Part shown: positions 17,854 to 26,220 of the stretch, piece after piece
Numbering within the stretch: the stretch's first letter is position 1
How the letters are laid out: each line of letters opens with the position of its first letter
Origin: Brucella sp. 21LCYQ03
Lineage (GTDB): Bacteria > Pseudomonadota > Alphaproteobacteria > Rhizobiales > Rhizobiaceae
NCBI RefSeq assembly: GCF_023554105.1
Contig: NZ_JAMJWE010000017.1
Location: forward strand, 1-64,000
Direction of reading: 5' to 3'
Length of the DNA stretch: 64,000 nt
Position numbers and translations under genes: made by a program
Notes under the pieces: generated by a model
Database searches by the model: none
What the model was told of the DNA's origin: nothing
The model's input: the letters and a program-made list of their open reading frames with translations, nothing else

Positions 17854-19595
17854 GCAATGTCAAAGCCGCCGCCTTGAGCTTCCCAGTTAATGACTTTGTC
17901 CGTGCTTTTAAAAGTCGTGCCGGTGATCTGTAATGTGCCGCCATCAAAAAACAGCTTATTGGTGGCGATGCCGGTATATCCCGCATCTGCTACAGACAAC
18001 ACACCACCATTTAAATGGGTGTCACCCGCGTATGCATTGGCACCACCTAGCGTCAGCATTCCGCCGGTAAGAGTTAGATCAGCCCCCGTATCGATACGAC
18101 CAGAAAAATCGCCACCTTTGGATATGGTAATTGCTTTGTGGCCGGCAGTTATAATGCCGCCGCCGAATAATTGCTGGAATGTCAATCCATCTGCAGTAAC
18201 GTCACCCATATCGAGTTTCGCACCTGCAACGACAGTCATGGATTTTGACATCTCGACATTGGCATCGCCTGAAAGGATTAATTGCCCTTCCTGAACCTGC
18301 CAAGCCATATCATTTTGCTGATTACCTGTCACAGTCCAGGTTTTATTCTTATCAACTTTATTAAAGGCTGCAAAACCCTTCATAAGATTTGGTGCTGTGT
18401 ATTTCAGATCGAAGCTATTATCATCACCATTAAGTTGAATTGTGTTTTTGCTACCATCGGCAAGAAAATTGTATTTATCACCTGAATCATAAAGATTGTT
18501 TTTATAAAAATCTTTCAATCCTAAAGTGTTATTATCTCCACGAACCTCCACTTTATTTCCACCAGAAAATATTTTTCCTTGTACATCAAGGTAATTATTA
18601 TTTCCATTTATTAAGATTGCCACCTTACTAGAATCTGCATAAATATTATGTTCAAGATACTTATCGGCGTTTGGATTCTTGAAAAGAAAAAACTTATTAT
18701 TGTCACCGCTAATATAAATGGCCCTACCGCCATTTAACGATGCTTCAACGCCCGGCCCTGCGTTAATATTAGTCATGGCTTGATTAGAATAAAGCGTCAT
18801 TGTAACATTGCCAAGCAAGACAATACCATCTCCCCCTTGTCGACCGGGAGCTGCTTTCCCCCCTATCGTATTGAAGGCGTAGCCGTGGTCTTGATGAGCA
18901 GCAAAAGTAGCAGTCATGGGCACTGTTCCGCCAAGGATTATAGCATCACCGGACGCACCAGCCTGGCCCGGCACCTGCCCCTTACCGCCCGCTCCACCTT
19001 CGCCGCCCTTATAGATACCGGCCCCCAGATAAAGAGTGTTACTTTTCCCTTCCTTCGGAATATAGACAACACCATTGCCACCGCCGCCGCCGCCGCCGCC
19101 GCCCAGCACACCAGCACCACCAGCACCACCAGCACCACCCACCACGTTATTACCTTGTATCAGCGACTCCACTGAGCCATCCGTTATGTAAATCGCCGTG
19201 GAGCCGCCACCGCCGCCAGCACCGTAATCTCCACCACTTTCACCGGGCTCGCCATCACCTTGCGAAATCTGGTTTCCTTGCTGAGGAATGCCGCCAGCGC
19301 CACCCTTTACCGATGAACTCGCATCAGCGCCCTTCCCTCCGATCATCCCCGTGTGATGCCCATATTCGTAAACGGTACTTTGAGAGCCCTCACCGTTTTC
19401 ACTGCCGCCACCTTGTGAACCATTGATATTATCAGAACACCCTCCGGGAGCCTGGGTGCCGGGCTGTGCACCCACAGCTTTCACGCAAACCGTGCTACCC
19501 ACATCAAAGGGATAAATATTATCCGCATGAGCAAAGCTTTCGAAAAAAATTAAACTGGAAATTGCTAAAAAATGCTTTGCTGAAATATTTAACAT
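13971..19595 (-). CDS. Large type Va autotransporter adhesin (1874 aa)
   Basis: An outer-membrane protein with a signal peptide (MLNISAKHFLAISS..., cleavage probably after AHA near residue 24), a Gly-rich region (about 50-200), and a long beta-helical passenger with repeated PATR-type units such as GTLVLSGDNLYKGG, GTLIMTAANTYTGG and GTLTLSGNNGYSGG. A Pro-rich linker (PVPPVDPD, PAPGPNPDPAPG) and a beta-barrel of about 300 residues ending KVNW follow. The barrel (IWGRIEG to KIKGNIGFKVNW) anchors and exports the passenger. ATG 19595 was chosen over the longer frame because GAGGA lies just upstream and the signal peptide starts here. Residues from about 581 to the end equal those of the second copy at 58985; the first 580 are unique. 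Likely an adhesin; ligand unknown. Confidence 0.9.
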   Translation of the reverse strand: MLNISAKHFLAISSLIFFESFAHADNIYPFDVGSTVCVKAVGAQPGTQAPGGCSDNINGSQGGGSENGEGSQSTVYEYGHHTGMIGGKGADASSSVKGGAGGIPQQGNQISQGDGEPGESGGDYGAGGGGGSTAIYITDGSVESLIQGNNVVGGAGGAGGAGVLGGGGGGGGGNGVVYIPKEGKSNTLYLGAGIYKGGEGGAGGKGQVPGQAGASGDAIILGGTVPMTATFAAHQDHGYAFNTIGGKAAPGRQGGDGIVLLGNVTMTLYSNQAMTNINAGPGVEASLNGGRAIYISGDNNKFFLFKNPNADKYLEHNIYADSSKVAILINGNNNYLDVQGKIFSGGNKVEVRGDNNTLGLKDFYKNNLYDSGDKYNFLADGSKNTIQLNGDDNSFDLKYTAPNLMKGFAAFNKVDKNKTWTVTGNQQNDMAWQVQEGQLILSGDANVEMSKSMTVVAGAKLDMGDVTADGLTFQQLFGGGIITAGHKAITISKGGDFSGRIDTGADLTLTGGMLTLGGANAYAGDTHLNGGVLSVADAGYTGIATNKLFFDGGTLQITGTTFKSTDKVINWEAQGGGFDIADSGNTFTVDQKLSAGGSLTKLGAGTLVLSGDNLYKGGTYLNGGTLQVASDANLGDASGALNFDTGTLHLTNTMNSSRAVLLTSHGGTISVDANKTATFGGIFKNALKATGSLTKSGDGTLIMTAANTYTGGTTVSGGILQLGDGVTDGSITNAIALNGGNLVVDNIGATALASVISGTGSLTQNGAGTLTLSGNNGYSGGTSLNAGVISAEQDENLGTGPLNFDGGTLQIMGTHFTNTTKQIVWGAHGGSFDIDDANNHFALSNVFTGSGALTKTGAGTLALTGDSSGYQGNTTVSQGSLRLDGGKLGNGAGAVHVASGGSLGGHGTIGDTTDIATGGTLFAQSGQKLTFDKDLTLNTGSIVSVDLGAPNASGLFDVKGNLTLAGTLNITDAGGFGPGRYRIFEYGGTLTDNTLSLGTVPNGDTGWSILTSTPHQVNLVNSAGAILSFWDGQDTSKHDNNLVDGGDGTWDASNANWTDQDGSFNKKWDNNQFAIFEGTAGTVTVATNFKPTVKGLQFFVDGYTVTGGAITLGGADNQINVGDGTQDSASYVATIASVLEGQNGFTKVNYGTLNLTGQNIYSGTTTVKDGTLELSGNGSIANSAEIVLASSRFGQSGLLINKDQDFNLANKVSGIGAVTKDGNSTTTFAGNNTFSGGLTVKGGTAKAGIADNAFGSGNVMVNGGARLDLANLNQSVGSLLGGKTGDGAINLGSGTLTLNQNLHGDFSGKISGTGGITKTNDGDLVLYGANDYSGVTAINEGALVQGAAGGFSSASTFNVASGASLQLEGFATNMAGLSNAGNVFFGGINATVLNVSGDYNGNGGTLHMSAVFGDDNSVADRLNVGGSTSGSTHIDITNRDGFGAKTNNGIEIVSVGGNSLGAFTLNGDYVTKDGQQAIMTNTAYAYTLQKGGTNTPNDGNWYLVSSNNTPVPPVDPDCQTTNTCPTPPAPGPNPDPAPGRYSAAAPVYESYTSTLQALNALPTLQQRVGQRYLGGADQAGSGASSGARSGESDNKAIWGRIEGAHNRQENRSTAGDLHQDINTLIMQAGVDGQFYENENGKLFAGITGQYGNARSDVDNRTGDGSGTIDTQGWGLGATATWYGTSGFYLDGQAQVNWYDSDLDVDAANPTLKNGNKGIGYALSIEAGQRFAMNQNWSLTPQAQLMWSSVDFDTFSDTYGARISNRSSDSLTARLGLAANYANSWKGNDGRMVNTSLYGIANLYQELMGDARINYAGTHMATDSDDTWGGIGAGGAYAWADGKYVFYGEGSVGTALNHFADSYKIKGNIGFKVNW
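19081..19142 (-). repeat. Triplet repeat tract (CCG)7 and CCAGCA-type repeats in the passenger
   Basis: The + strand shows seven CCG units at 19081-19101 and then alternating AGCACCACC units to 19142. They encode nine consecutive glycines and a GGAGGAGG stretch near residues 150-170 of autotransporter 1. Units are triplets, so slippage would change length without breaking the frame. Only the unique N-terminal part carries this tract. Confidence 0.8.
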
Positions 19596-19624
19596 CAAAT
19601 AAATCCTCGTGTAAAATATGACAG

Positions 19625-19652
19625 TATATATACAGCAGTTTTCGTTTATAAC
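19625..19652 (-). promoter_or_regulatory. Candidate promoter of autotransporter gene 1
   Basis: On the minus strand TTGTTA (19652-19647), a 16-bp spacer and TATATA (19630-19625) lie about 30 bp before the ATG. The intergenic region (19596-19720) is AT-rich and also drives the divergent Ig-like operon. Boxes only partly match consensus. Confidence 0.4.
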
Positions 19653-19720
19653 AACATAACAACAAAATGGCATTATTATTAATCGTTTTATTTTAGTGAA
19701 AATTAAAACAGAGGATTACA

Positions 19721-21232
19721 ATGAAATACCTTCCAGACCTAGATACTCAATTATACTTAGGGCAAAAATTTCTTTTAAAATTTACAGCCGATACGGCTGA
19801 TCACGTAGATGAAAAGCTGTCTTTAAGAATTACACTGGGAGACGCCTTCTCCCCAGCCGAAGATATAAGTAAGCCCAGATACTTCACAAAAAATGGCGAT
19901 AATTGGGAAGTTACTTTCAGTCTATTTGTAAATATAAACGAGACAGGCTACGATAATGCTAATGATCTTACGATATATACAAATTATGGGCCAGGAAATG
20001 TGACGACTAATAGTATCACTTATACGAAACCAATAAAAAAATTCGCCACGGTCGATTTTACAAATGAAAATGAAGTTTTGTTTACAACAAACCACAGCTC
20101 ATTGCCGTCTGATGCCAGTAAAACGGTTACTGCAACGGCCACAGTAAAAGATGGATTATTGCCAGTTGCGGGATACATAGTTGAATGGCGTGCACAGACA
20201 TTTAAAGACGAAAATTTCTTTTTCGATTCCGTAAAAACCTATCTGAGCAATGCGGCCAATGCTGCTCCTCTTACAATGGCCGACCTCAATCCCTACGGCT
20301 CGATTTATCAAGAAAATGAAGAAACGGTTATACGCACGGTAACCGATGCGTCTGGCGAGGCTAAACTTTATATGACTGCAAACCAGACCATGGGCTTTAC
20401 AGAATTATCAGCCAATGCAAACTACAGAGACATTAATTCGGTCAATGAAATTTGCGTCATCAACCCCAACGCATATCCCGAAATCCAGAGAGCTCCTCAA
20501 TTGGCTGGATTTAAAGACGGAGTGTTGCAATTGGATGATGTACTAAACCCCATGAATGCCTATTTGGCTGTACCAAGCACGGCGGAAACAACAGATTTGG
20601 TTTACGCTATTGTTAACGGAACATATGTTTATAAGAATAACCCGACTGACCAACATTATATAAACGCCCCAATTTACAAGACTTCGATTCATACAGACGC
20701 TCCCAATGATTTTTATTACGTTTTGGGCAACGCTCAAACGGGTGAAGTTTCATTAAGCGAACATCTGATTTTCAAAGCTATAGGCCACCCGAATGTCCCT
20801 CCAAGCGACACGCCTCGTGACTTGCCTCAACCGGTGGGTACGTCATTCATCAATAAAAATAAGATTGCACTTAGCCGTAAAGTGCCGATGGCTTGTTCGT
20901 TGACGTCACAACCGATCAGCGACAAGTGGACAGCAAAAGAAGGTGATACAATAACTGCAAGTGTATATATTAAAGGATACGAAGCCAGGACTAATATAAA
21001 TAAAAATGATAGCAATACAGTTGCAAAAGTAACATTGAAAAAAGAAGATTTAACAAATCCATATATCTCTGTTTATTTTGACTCAAGCTTTTTCTACGGC
21101 TACGGACCTAACCTTTCTGGAAAAGATTCTTTGGCATATTTTAATTATACAGTTACGCCTGCAGACGACCATCAAAAAACATATACATCAAAATACCACA
21201 TAGCATCTGTTGATACTGTTGGCCCATTCTAA
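19721..21232 (+). CDS. Ig-like multi-domain protein 1 of the AT-rich operon
   Basis: A 503-residue all-beta-looking protein with no signal peptide or membrane segment. Start ATG has AGAGGA upstream. Residues about 1-110 are an N-terminal beta domain of unknown type. About 115-235 is a Big_1/invasin-type Ig-like domain ('KTVTATATVKDGLLPVAGY', 'ASGEAKLYMTANQ'). About 245-350 contains a module starting 'PQLAGFKDGVLQLDD' that recurs twice in the third protein of the operon. The C-terminal 140 residues form another beta domain. Base composition is far more AT-rich than its surroundings. Divergent from the autotransporter gene by 125 bp. Function unknown; surface or secreted binding is a guess. Confidence 0.7.
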   Translation: MKYLPDLDTQLYLGQKFLLKFTADTADHVDEKLSLRITLGDAFSPAEDISKPRYFTKNGDNWEVTFSLFVNINETGYDNANDLTIYTNYGPGNVTTNSITYTKPIKKFATVDFTNENEVLFTTNHSSLPSDASKTVTATATVKDGLLPVAGYIVEWRAQTFKDENFFFDSVKTYLSNAANAAPLTMADLNPYGSIYQENEETVIRTVTDASGEAKLYMTANQTMGFTELSANANYRDINSVNEICVINPNAYPEIQRAPQLAGFKDGVLQLDDVLNPMNAYLAVPSTAETTDLVYAIVNGTYVYKNNPTDQHYINAPIYKTSIHTDAPNDFYYVLGNAQTGEVSLSEHLIFKAIGHPNVPPSDTPRDLPQPVGTSFINKNKIALSRKVPMACSLTSQPISDKWTAKEGDTITASVYIKGYEARTNINKNDSNTVAKVTLKKEDLTNPYISVYFDSSFFYGYGPNLSGKDSLAYFNYTVTPADDHQKTYTSKYHIASVDTVGPF

Positions 21233-21285
21233 AATGCTGAGCAACACGGCTGCTGTTGCTACGTATTAAAAGCAAGGATTTTCCT

Positions 21286-22020
21286 ATGAGCAGCAAAATT
21301 TCGATGATTGCAACAAATGGCGCTAGAATTACATATGGCGATGGGGACGATGACCATGTTTTTGAAAACGACGTAATAGTATATGGCCCGGGTGGAACAT
21401 ACTTATCATGCGATGTATCGCCCTATGCCAGTATATATTATAATAATGTTTACCAACCCACTCCCTATAATGTCACACTACGGAATGACGAAATAACGGG
21501 CTTGTCTTACAGCAAGTTTAAGGTGCGCTTTACGCCACCCCAACAAGCAAGAGAAGCCATGCAGCTCACGATTGTCAATGTTTCTGCATTTGATACATCC
21601 GCACCCGACGAAGAAGTCACCAAGTCACCCTCGTTTGAATCCAACAATCGTGCTTGCGACGTGCATTATATCGATGGATATAACCTGATAAGTGGTGCGC
21701 CCGCTGATGGAACCACATCCTGCAAACTAACTATATTCATTAGTGACGAAGCAGCTCAGGACGGCATTAAGCAAATTATGTTAACTCTTGATGAGAATAG
21801 CAAAGCATCTATAGTTGGTTCTGAAATAACAAGCCATGGTAAACAGAAGATCGCAAATATACCAAAAACAAATATGGTTCGATTTGATATTGTAAGTAGA
21901 GCACCAGATCATTACATGGCAACTCTTAATGTAGTTGATTCATCCTATAATGATACGCTGATAATAGGCGATGGTCAAAATCCACCCTTTGCTTTCGTTG
22001 CCCTTCCACCAAAGGTTTGA
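21286..22020 (+). CDS. Ig-like protein 2 of the AT-rich operon
   Basis: A 244-residue protein starting MSSKISMIATNGAR, 53 nt after the first gene, with AAGGAT as ribosome site. I do not recognise the N-terminal 120 residues. Residues about 140-235 look like an Ig-like domain that begins with the local consensus 'PADG' followed by alternating hydrophobic strands (SCKLTIFISDEAAQDG). No signal peptide, no cysteine pattern and no membrane helix. AT-rich codon use matches the flanking genes. It ends 10 nt before the third gene, so it belongs to the same transcript. Confidence 0.65.
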   Translation: MSSKISMIATNGARITYGDGDDDHVFENDVIVYGPGGTYLSCDVSPYASIYYNNVYQPTPYNVTLRNDEITGLSYSKFKVRFTPPQQAREAMQLTIVNVSAFDTSAPDEEVTKSPSFESNNRACDVHYIDGYNLISGAPADGTTSCKLTIFISDEAAQDGIKQIMLTLDENSKASIVGSEITSHGKQKIANIPKTNMVRFDIVSRAPDHYMATLNVVDSSYNDTLIIGDGQNPPFAFVALPPKV

Positions 22021-22030
22021 GGGCAGATGG

Positions 22031-23383
22031 ATGAGCAAGAACACTGCCGGTGAAAAGCAATGGTTTCAACCTCTGGGCGCGCCGAAACTGCCTCAAGCTA
22101 AAATGATCGATGGGAAGCTCACTTTAGATTTCAGCACAATTCCCGATAGTGAATCACACATCTATGTCTCTATACCGCATTGGAAGGTAGTCTTAGAGAC
22201 TGACAAAATGACGGCGTACATCAATATAGATTCATCTGCATCCCAGTTTGCAGAAAACTACCGACCTTCTTATCTTATAAAAATGCCAAAAGACAATATT
22301 TCAAATGGCTTAAATATTGCCTGGTATACGGTGGAAGATCCTCTTTTTAACATCTCTTGTTCCCATATATTAAAATTTTACGTTATAAATTCCGAATATG
22401 ATTACTATTATCCAGCGCCAACGTTTCCTCAATCCAAAATGCTGGACGGATTTAAGACGCTTGATTACAGTAAACTTGATGCAACGAAAGGCGCTATTGT
22501 CGACATCAAGTACCCGTCGATGAAGGCAGATCAAACTGTCGTCGTTGACTGGATGGGCTTTGATTCAGCAAAAATGCCTATTCCAGAAACACGCTATCAG
22601 GCAAAGATTCCTGTCCGTGAGATAGATGCTCAAACCAATTCTATCGCATCGATTATCCCATTGAATTTCATTGAGCCAATCAAATCGAGCGGAACAGGTT
22701 TTGCAATATATAGAGTTGATAATGCGAAATCAGGCCTTGAAGGAATCTCCCAAGCAAGCGAGGTGCGTGTAGTGGAACAAATAATTGTTCCATTCTACCT
22801 CCACGCAACGACTGGTGCGCCGACAGATGACCTAAAGCAACCAAAGTGGAACTCCTGGGCTGAAGCAACGCTTACCGGCCCACCCGGCGAAGGCTTTGAA
22901 GCCGACATTACTTTGGGTGCGCAATTCGTAGAAACAGCTCAGACACCTTACTCCTCGACCCTTAATAAAGATGGGCTCGCACGATTTCGCATTAGAAGTA
23001 CTGCATCACTCGTTAAAATCAATGCGAGAATGGTCGATAACTCCAGCGTTACTGCAACTACAAGTACAATCTTCTATCCGCACCCTTTATCGAGTATCAA
23101 TGGAATAATCGCATATAACTATACTGAACACATACCCGCTGACGGATTAGTTCCTTCCATTATTACGCTATCGGTAGATCCAGATAAAATTAATAAGATT
23201 GAACTTACTGTTACTGGAAGTGCTCTTATAAATAGAGTATACCATTCATCTGCAAAAATAAATATCGACAAAAATGGTAATGCGACAGTTAGCATATACA
23301 ATAACGTAAAAGAAATGGTTTTAGTAAATTTAATTACTGATGACGGGACTCGCGAAGCTTTTTTCACAATAAATTTTTATTAA
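22031..23383 (+). CDS. Ig-like protein 3 with two 'P-x-x-Q-x-K-M-x-D-G' modules
   Basis: A 450-residue protein. Two tandem modules start LPQAKMIDGKLTLDF (about residue 18) and FPQSKMLDGFKTLDY (about 133), each about 110 residues and followed by paired beta strands with DWMGFD-type turns. Similar modules occur, as far as I recall, in large Pseudomonas/Burkholderia Ig-repeat proteins. The C-terminal half (about 280-450) has two Ig-like units, one starting with PADG near residue 376. No signal peptide. ATG 22031 was chosen because the upstream extension overlaps gene 2 and lacks homology. No catalytic motif seen. Confidence 0.65.
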   Translation: MSKNTAGEKQWFQPLGAPKLPQAKMIDGKLTLDFSTIPDSESHIYVSIPHWKVVLETDKMTAYINIDSSASQFAENYRPSYLIKMPKDNISNGLNIAWYTVEDPLFNISCSHILKFYVINSEYDYYYPAPTFPQSKMLDGFKTLDYSKLDATKGAIVDIKYPSMKADQTVVVDWMGFDSAKMPIPETRYQAKIPVREIDAQTNSIASIIPLNFIEPIKSSGTGFAIYRVDNAKSGLEGISQASEVRVVEQIIVPFYLHATTGAPTDDLKQPKWNSWAEATLTGPPGEGFEADITLGAQFVETAQTPYSSTLNKDGLARFRIRSTASLVKINARMVDNSSVTATTSTIFYPHPLSSINGIIAYNYTEHIPADGLVPSIITLSVDPDKINKIELTVTGSALINRVYHSSAKINIDKNGNATVSIYNNVKEMVLVNLITDDGTREAFFTINFY

Positions 23384-23411
23384 TAATTATTTAAATAGAT
23401 GGGGAATTTCG

Positions 23412-25454
23412 GTGAATAATATTGAAGATATTGCAAGCGGTGCGTCTATTAAACTTGAAATAACAAAAGACAATGCAACCGCCGATGGAAAAGCAATCAA
23501 TGTAGCGAAAGTAACTGTTACACAGAATAATATGAAATTGAATAATTGGGGTGTTCGGTTCATAATATCTCAAGGGAGTGCCACATTCTTTAAGAATGGA
23601 TTAAAAACTCTCGATGCAAAAACCAGTCAAGGGGTCGCAACTGCTGAATTTACTGACTCCGAGGTGGAAATTGGTGAAATTAAAGTTGTTGAAACCACGA
23701 ATGATCTAAATCAACCTATTACAAATCCACATTTAGATTCAAAGCCTTATCACTTCGTGTCTAATGGTGAACTTGAATATAATCTTTCCATGAAAAAGAT
23801 TACCGATAACGTTGCAGCCGATGGTATCGCACAAGACGTCGCATCAGTTGTGATCACAGACACACATGGACGACCGCCTGATGCAGGATTGTTTACCATC
23901 AAATTTACGTCGTCCAGCAATACGACAAAGTTTGATACAGGCCAAAAAAACGTGATTTCCGGATCAACGAAAAGCACTCTCTATGTCAGTCCGACAATGA
24001 ATAGCGCCGGCGAACTTGAGGCATTGGCCTATTTCTCTGATACCGCTGAAGAAGGTGCAGTTACGATCACTTCATCAATCACCAACAACGCCAAAACGAT
24101 CCCACAACATGTCGAGTTCAGTTTTAAAAATGACACATGGGGATTGGGAGCAGGGAAAGGTGTCGACCACTGCCCAGCGGACGATCATTCCCTAGCGCGA
24201 ATTGATGTCACTTTAACACTGAATGGCCAATTTGTTCCTGACGATCGTAACCCTATTATTCAATTGGAAATAGAGGATACGGGCGCTCATTTTAGTATGG
24301 ATGGGTCACTGCCAGGGTCAACACAATCCAAATATTTGGTAAAGGCCAAAAAGGTCGATAATTATAACAGATGCTATATATTTCTCAGCTCTAATAAGCC
24401 TGGTTTAATTAATATTAATGTGAGTATACCAAGCATTAAAGCAATAAATCCCCAAAAATTGCAATATACGTTCGACGAAGCCAAAACCATTAATCTAACT
24501 ATTGATAGAGATAACGCCCCCGCCGGATTGGAATCAGACTTAATCTTAGCAACAATAACAGAATTTGGCGATGCTTTATTAACAGGAAAAGAAGTAATAT
24601 GTTTTGATAATAGGGGAAATGATAACATTGTTTTCGATTTGGAAGCAAGCGATATAGATCAGAAAAGATCTTCAAAACAATGCGTCTACGTCAACACGCA
24701 TTTGAATTCTCAAGGAGCCCCTTGCGCGTTTGCGAGCTTTTCTTCAAAAATCCCAGGAACTTATAATATATCAGCACGTATAGACGGATACTATGGTAAA
24801 AGCGGCTTTGGTACAAAAGATTTCAACTTTGTATATGTAGATAGCAACCATTTCTATTTCGATAACAATATTTTTAGATCAACTGAAAAAGCAACGGCCA
24901 TTTGTAGAGTTAGAGATAATTTAGGTCAGCCGGTCGTCAAAAAATCAATTCAATTTGAAATTCCTGATAATAATTTTTATTTTGACAAATACCAACGACA
25001 AATAAACGTAGACACCAATGAGGACGGTATCGCAACCACTCAAATCACAGGATTTGTAACTGAAGTCGATCTGGATACAACTGTAACTATGCGATATGAT
25101 GGAAAATCTTTTTCAAATACTTTATACTACCATAACTCATCGCCATTCATGATCAGCATTGGAGATCCTTTTTATGATAATGACGAATGGTGTTGTTACT
25201 TAACTCGTTTTCCACCAGGGCCATCATTCACTTCGGTCACCCTCTCAATTTTAGATGATAAACTCGACCCGGATGAAGACATATATTTTATCGATAATGA
25301 CTCAAATACCAAAATCGTTAACGTCTACTCTTCATGGGACTATACCGTTAGGCTACGTTCAAGAAAAAACAAAACAGCTCGTCTTTTTGCGTCGTTTAAC
25401 AATGGATATGTTGATCAGTATAGGAGTGTAGCTATTGTTTTTAATAACTGCTGA
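23412..25454 (+). CDS. Big_1/invasin-type Ig-repeat protein 4 of the AT-rich operon
   Basis: A 680-residue protein starting from GTG 23412, with GGGGA upstream. About five Ig-like units can be traced by their opening strands: ATADGKAINVAKVTVT (about residue 20), AADGIAQDVASVVITD (about 135), PADDHSLARIDVTLT (about 255), PAGLESDLILATIT (about 363) and STEKATAICRVRD (about 490). Several end with '[DN]-x-x-G-x-A' strands (SQGVATAEF, EDGIATTQI) as in intimin/invasin Big_1 domains. No secretion signal, anchor or barrel is encoded. Last gene of the operon and strongly AT-rich. A rod-like binding protein is likely; how it leaves the cell, if it does, is unknown. Confidence 0.7.
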   Translation: MNNIEDIASGASIKLEITKDNATADGKAINVAKVTVTQNNMKLNNWGVRFIISQGSATFFKNGLKTLDAKTSQGVATAEFTDSEVEIGEIKVVETTNDLNQPITNPHLDSKPYHFVSNGELEYNLSMKKITDNVAADGIAQDVASVVITDTHGRPPDAGLFTIKFTSSSNTTKFDTGQKNVISGSTKSTLYVSPTMNSAGELEALAYFSDTAEEGAVTITSSITNNAKTIPQHVEFSFKNDTWGLGAGKGVDHCPADDHSLARIDVTLTLNGQFVPDDRNPIIQLEIEDTGAHFSMDGSLPGSTQSKYLVKAKKVDNYNRCYIFLSSNKPGLININVSIPSIKAINPQKLQYTFDEAKTINLTIDRDNAPAGLESDLILATITEFGDALLTGKEVICFDNRGNDNIVFDLEASDIDQKRSSKQCVYVNTHLNSQGAPCAFASFSSKIPGTYNISARIDGYYGKSGFGTKDFNFVYVDSNHFYFDNNIFRSTEKATAICRVRDNLGQPVVKKSIQFEIPDNNFYFDKYQRQINVDTNEDGIATTQITGFVTEVDLDTTVTMRYDGKSFSNTLYYHNSSPFMISIGDPFYDNDEWCCYLTRFPPGPSFTSVTLSILDDKLDPDEDIYFIDNDSNTKIVNVYSSWDYTVRLRSRKNKTARLFASFNNGYVDQYRSVAIVFNNC

Positions 25455-26220
25455 GGCCCAATCCCCTCCTATTTTGGGAATGAAAAATACGCTACTCGAC
25501 ACTTAGGATGAGCTATTAGCATTGCGTGCGCTTATTGCTGAACAAGCGGCGAAACTAAGCGCACAGCAGGCTGAAATTGCTCAGTGAAACACCATTATCG
25601 ACATAGGGTGTGCAGAACAGAACTGCTCAGACATCGCCGGCATGGTGCTTTTCTGAAAAGATTCATAGCAAAGTCGTGAAACTCAAACGTTTATGTTGCA
25701 ATAATTCGATTTGAAAGAATACATTTATCACTGGCTGGTAAGGGAGAGATGCTTTCTCTATATTTTATAAGCCGATCCACCCTGCAGAGGGTTGCGATGA
25801 TGCGTATCGTTTTTTACGAATTTGTCTGATTACAATGCTTCCGATGAGACAGGTGAGTAGCTTACTGCAAATCGAACGCGGCGATATTACCTTTTCGAAA
25901 GAAAGCCAAAGCCCCCTCCCCTAGTTCAAGCCATCGATCACTCTGGACGCGTGTTGAAAAGAAGTGAACTGGGAATATAGTTTATCTGCGTGTTCGCACC
26001 AAACGCATGCTGCACTTTGGCAGCTTATCACAACCACTCATATAGACATTCTCGACGCGAAATTTCGGTGGATGTGAGTTACGCGAAGTCAACCTAATCA
26101 ACTTGTAATGTAACGCCCCTAAAAATTCTCGACACATAAGATGACCTCACAAACCTGTCTTGTTGTCTTCGACAAAAATTGTTAAAAGCTGGGATAGAGA
26201 AGTTGAGGACGATCAGGGCG
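25455..26220. other. Non-coding region with an IS66-like transposase remnant
   Basis: No intact gene in 766 bp. At 25509-25587 the + strand reads DELLALRALIAEQAAKLSAQ and, after AQ, a stop. This is the coiled-coil start typical of IS66 TnpC proteins, here truncated. A 20-nt motif beginning CTCGACAC at 25495 recurs with three differences at 26128, 633 bp away. The rest shows no recognisable signal; the end probably holds the promoter of the following regulator. Confidence 0.45.

Noticed and set aside
19081-19142. Possible CRISPR-like or tandem array in the Gly-rich part of autotransporter 1
   Set aside because: Repeat units are triplets within a coding frame with no spacers; a simple-sequence tract and not an array.
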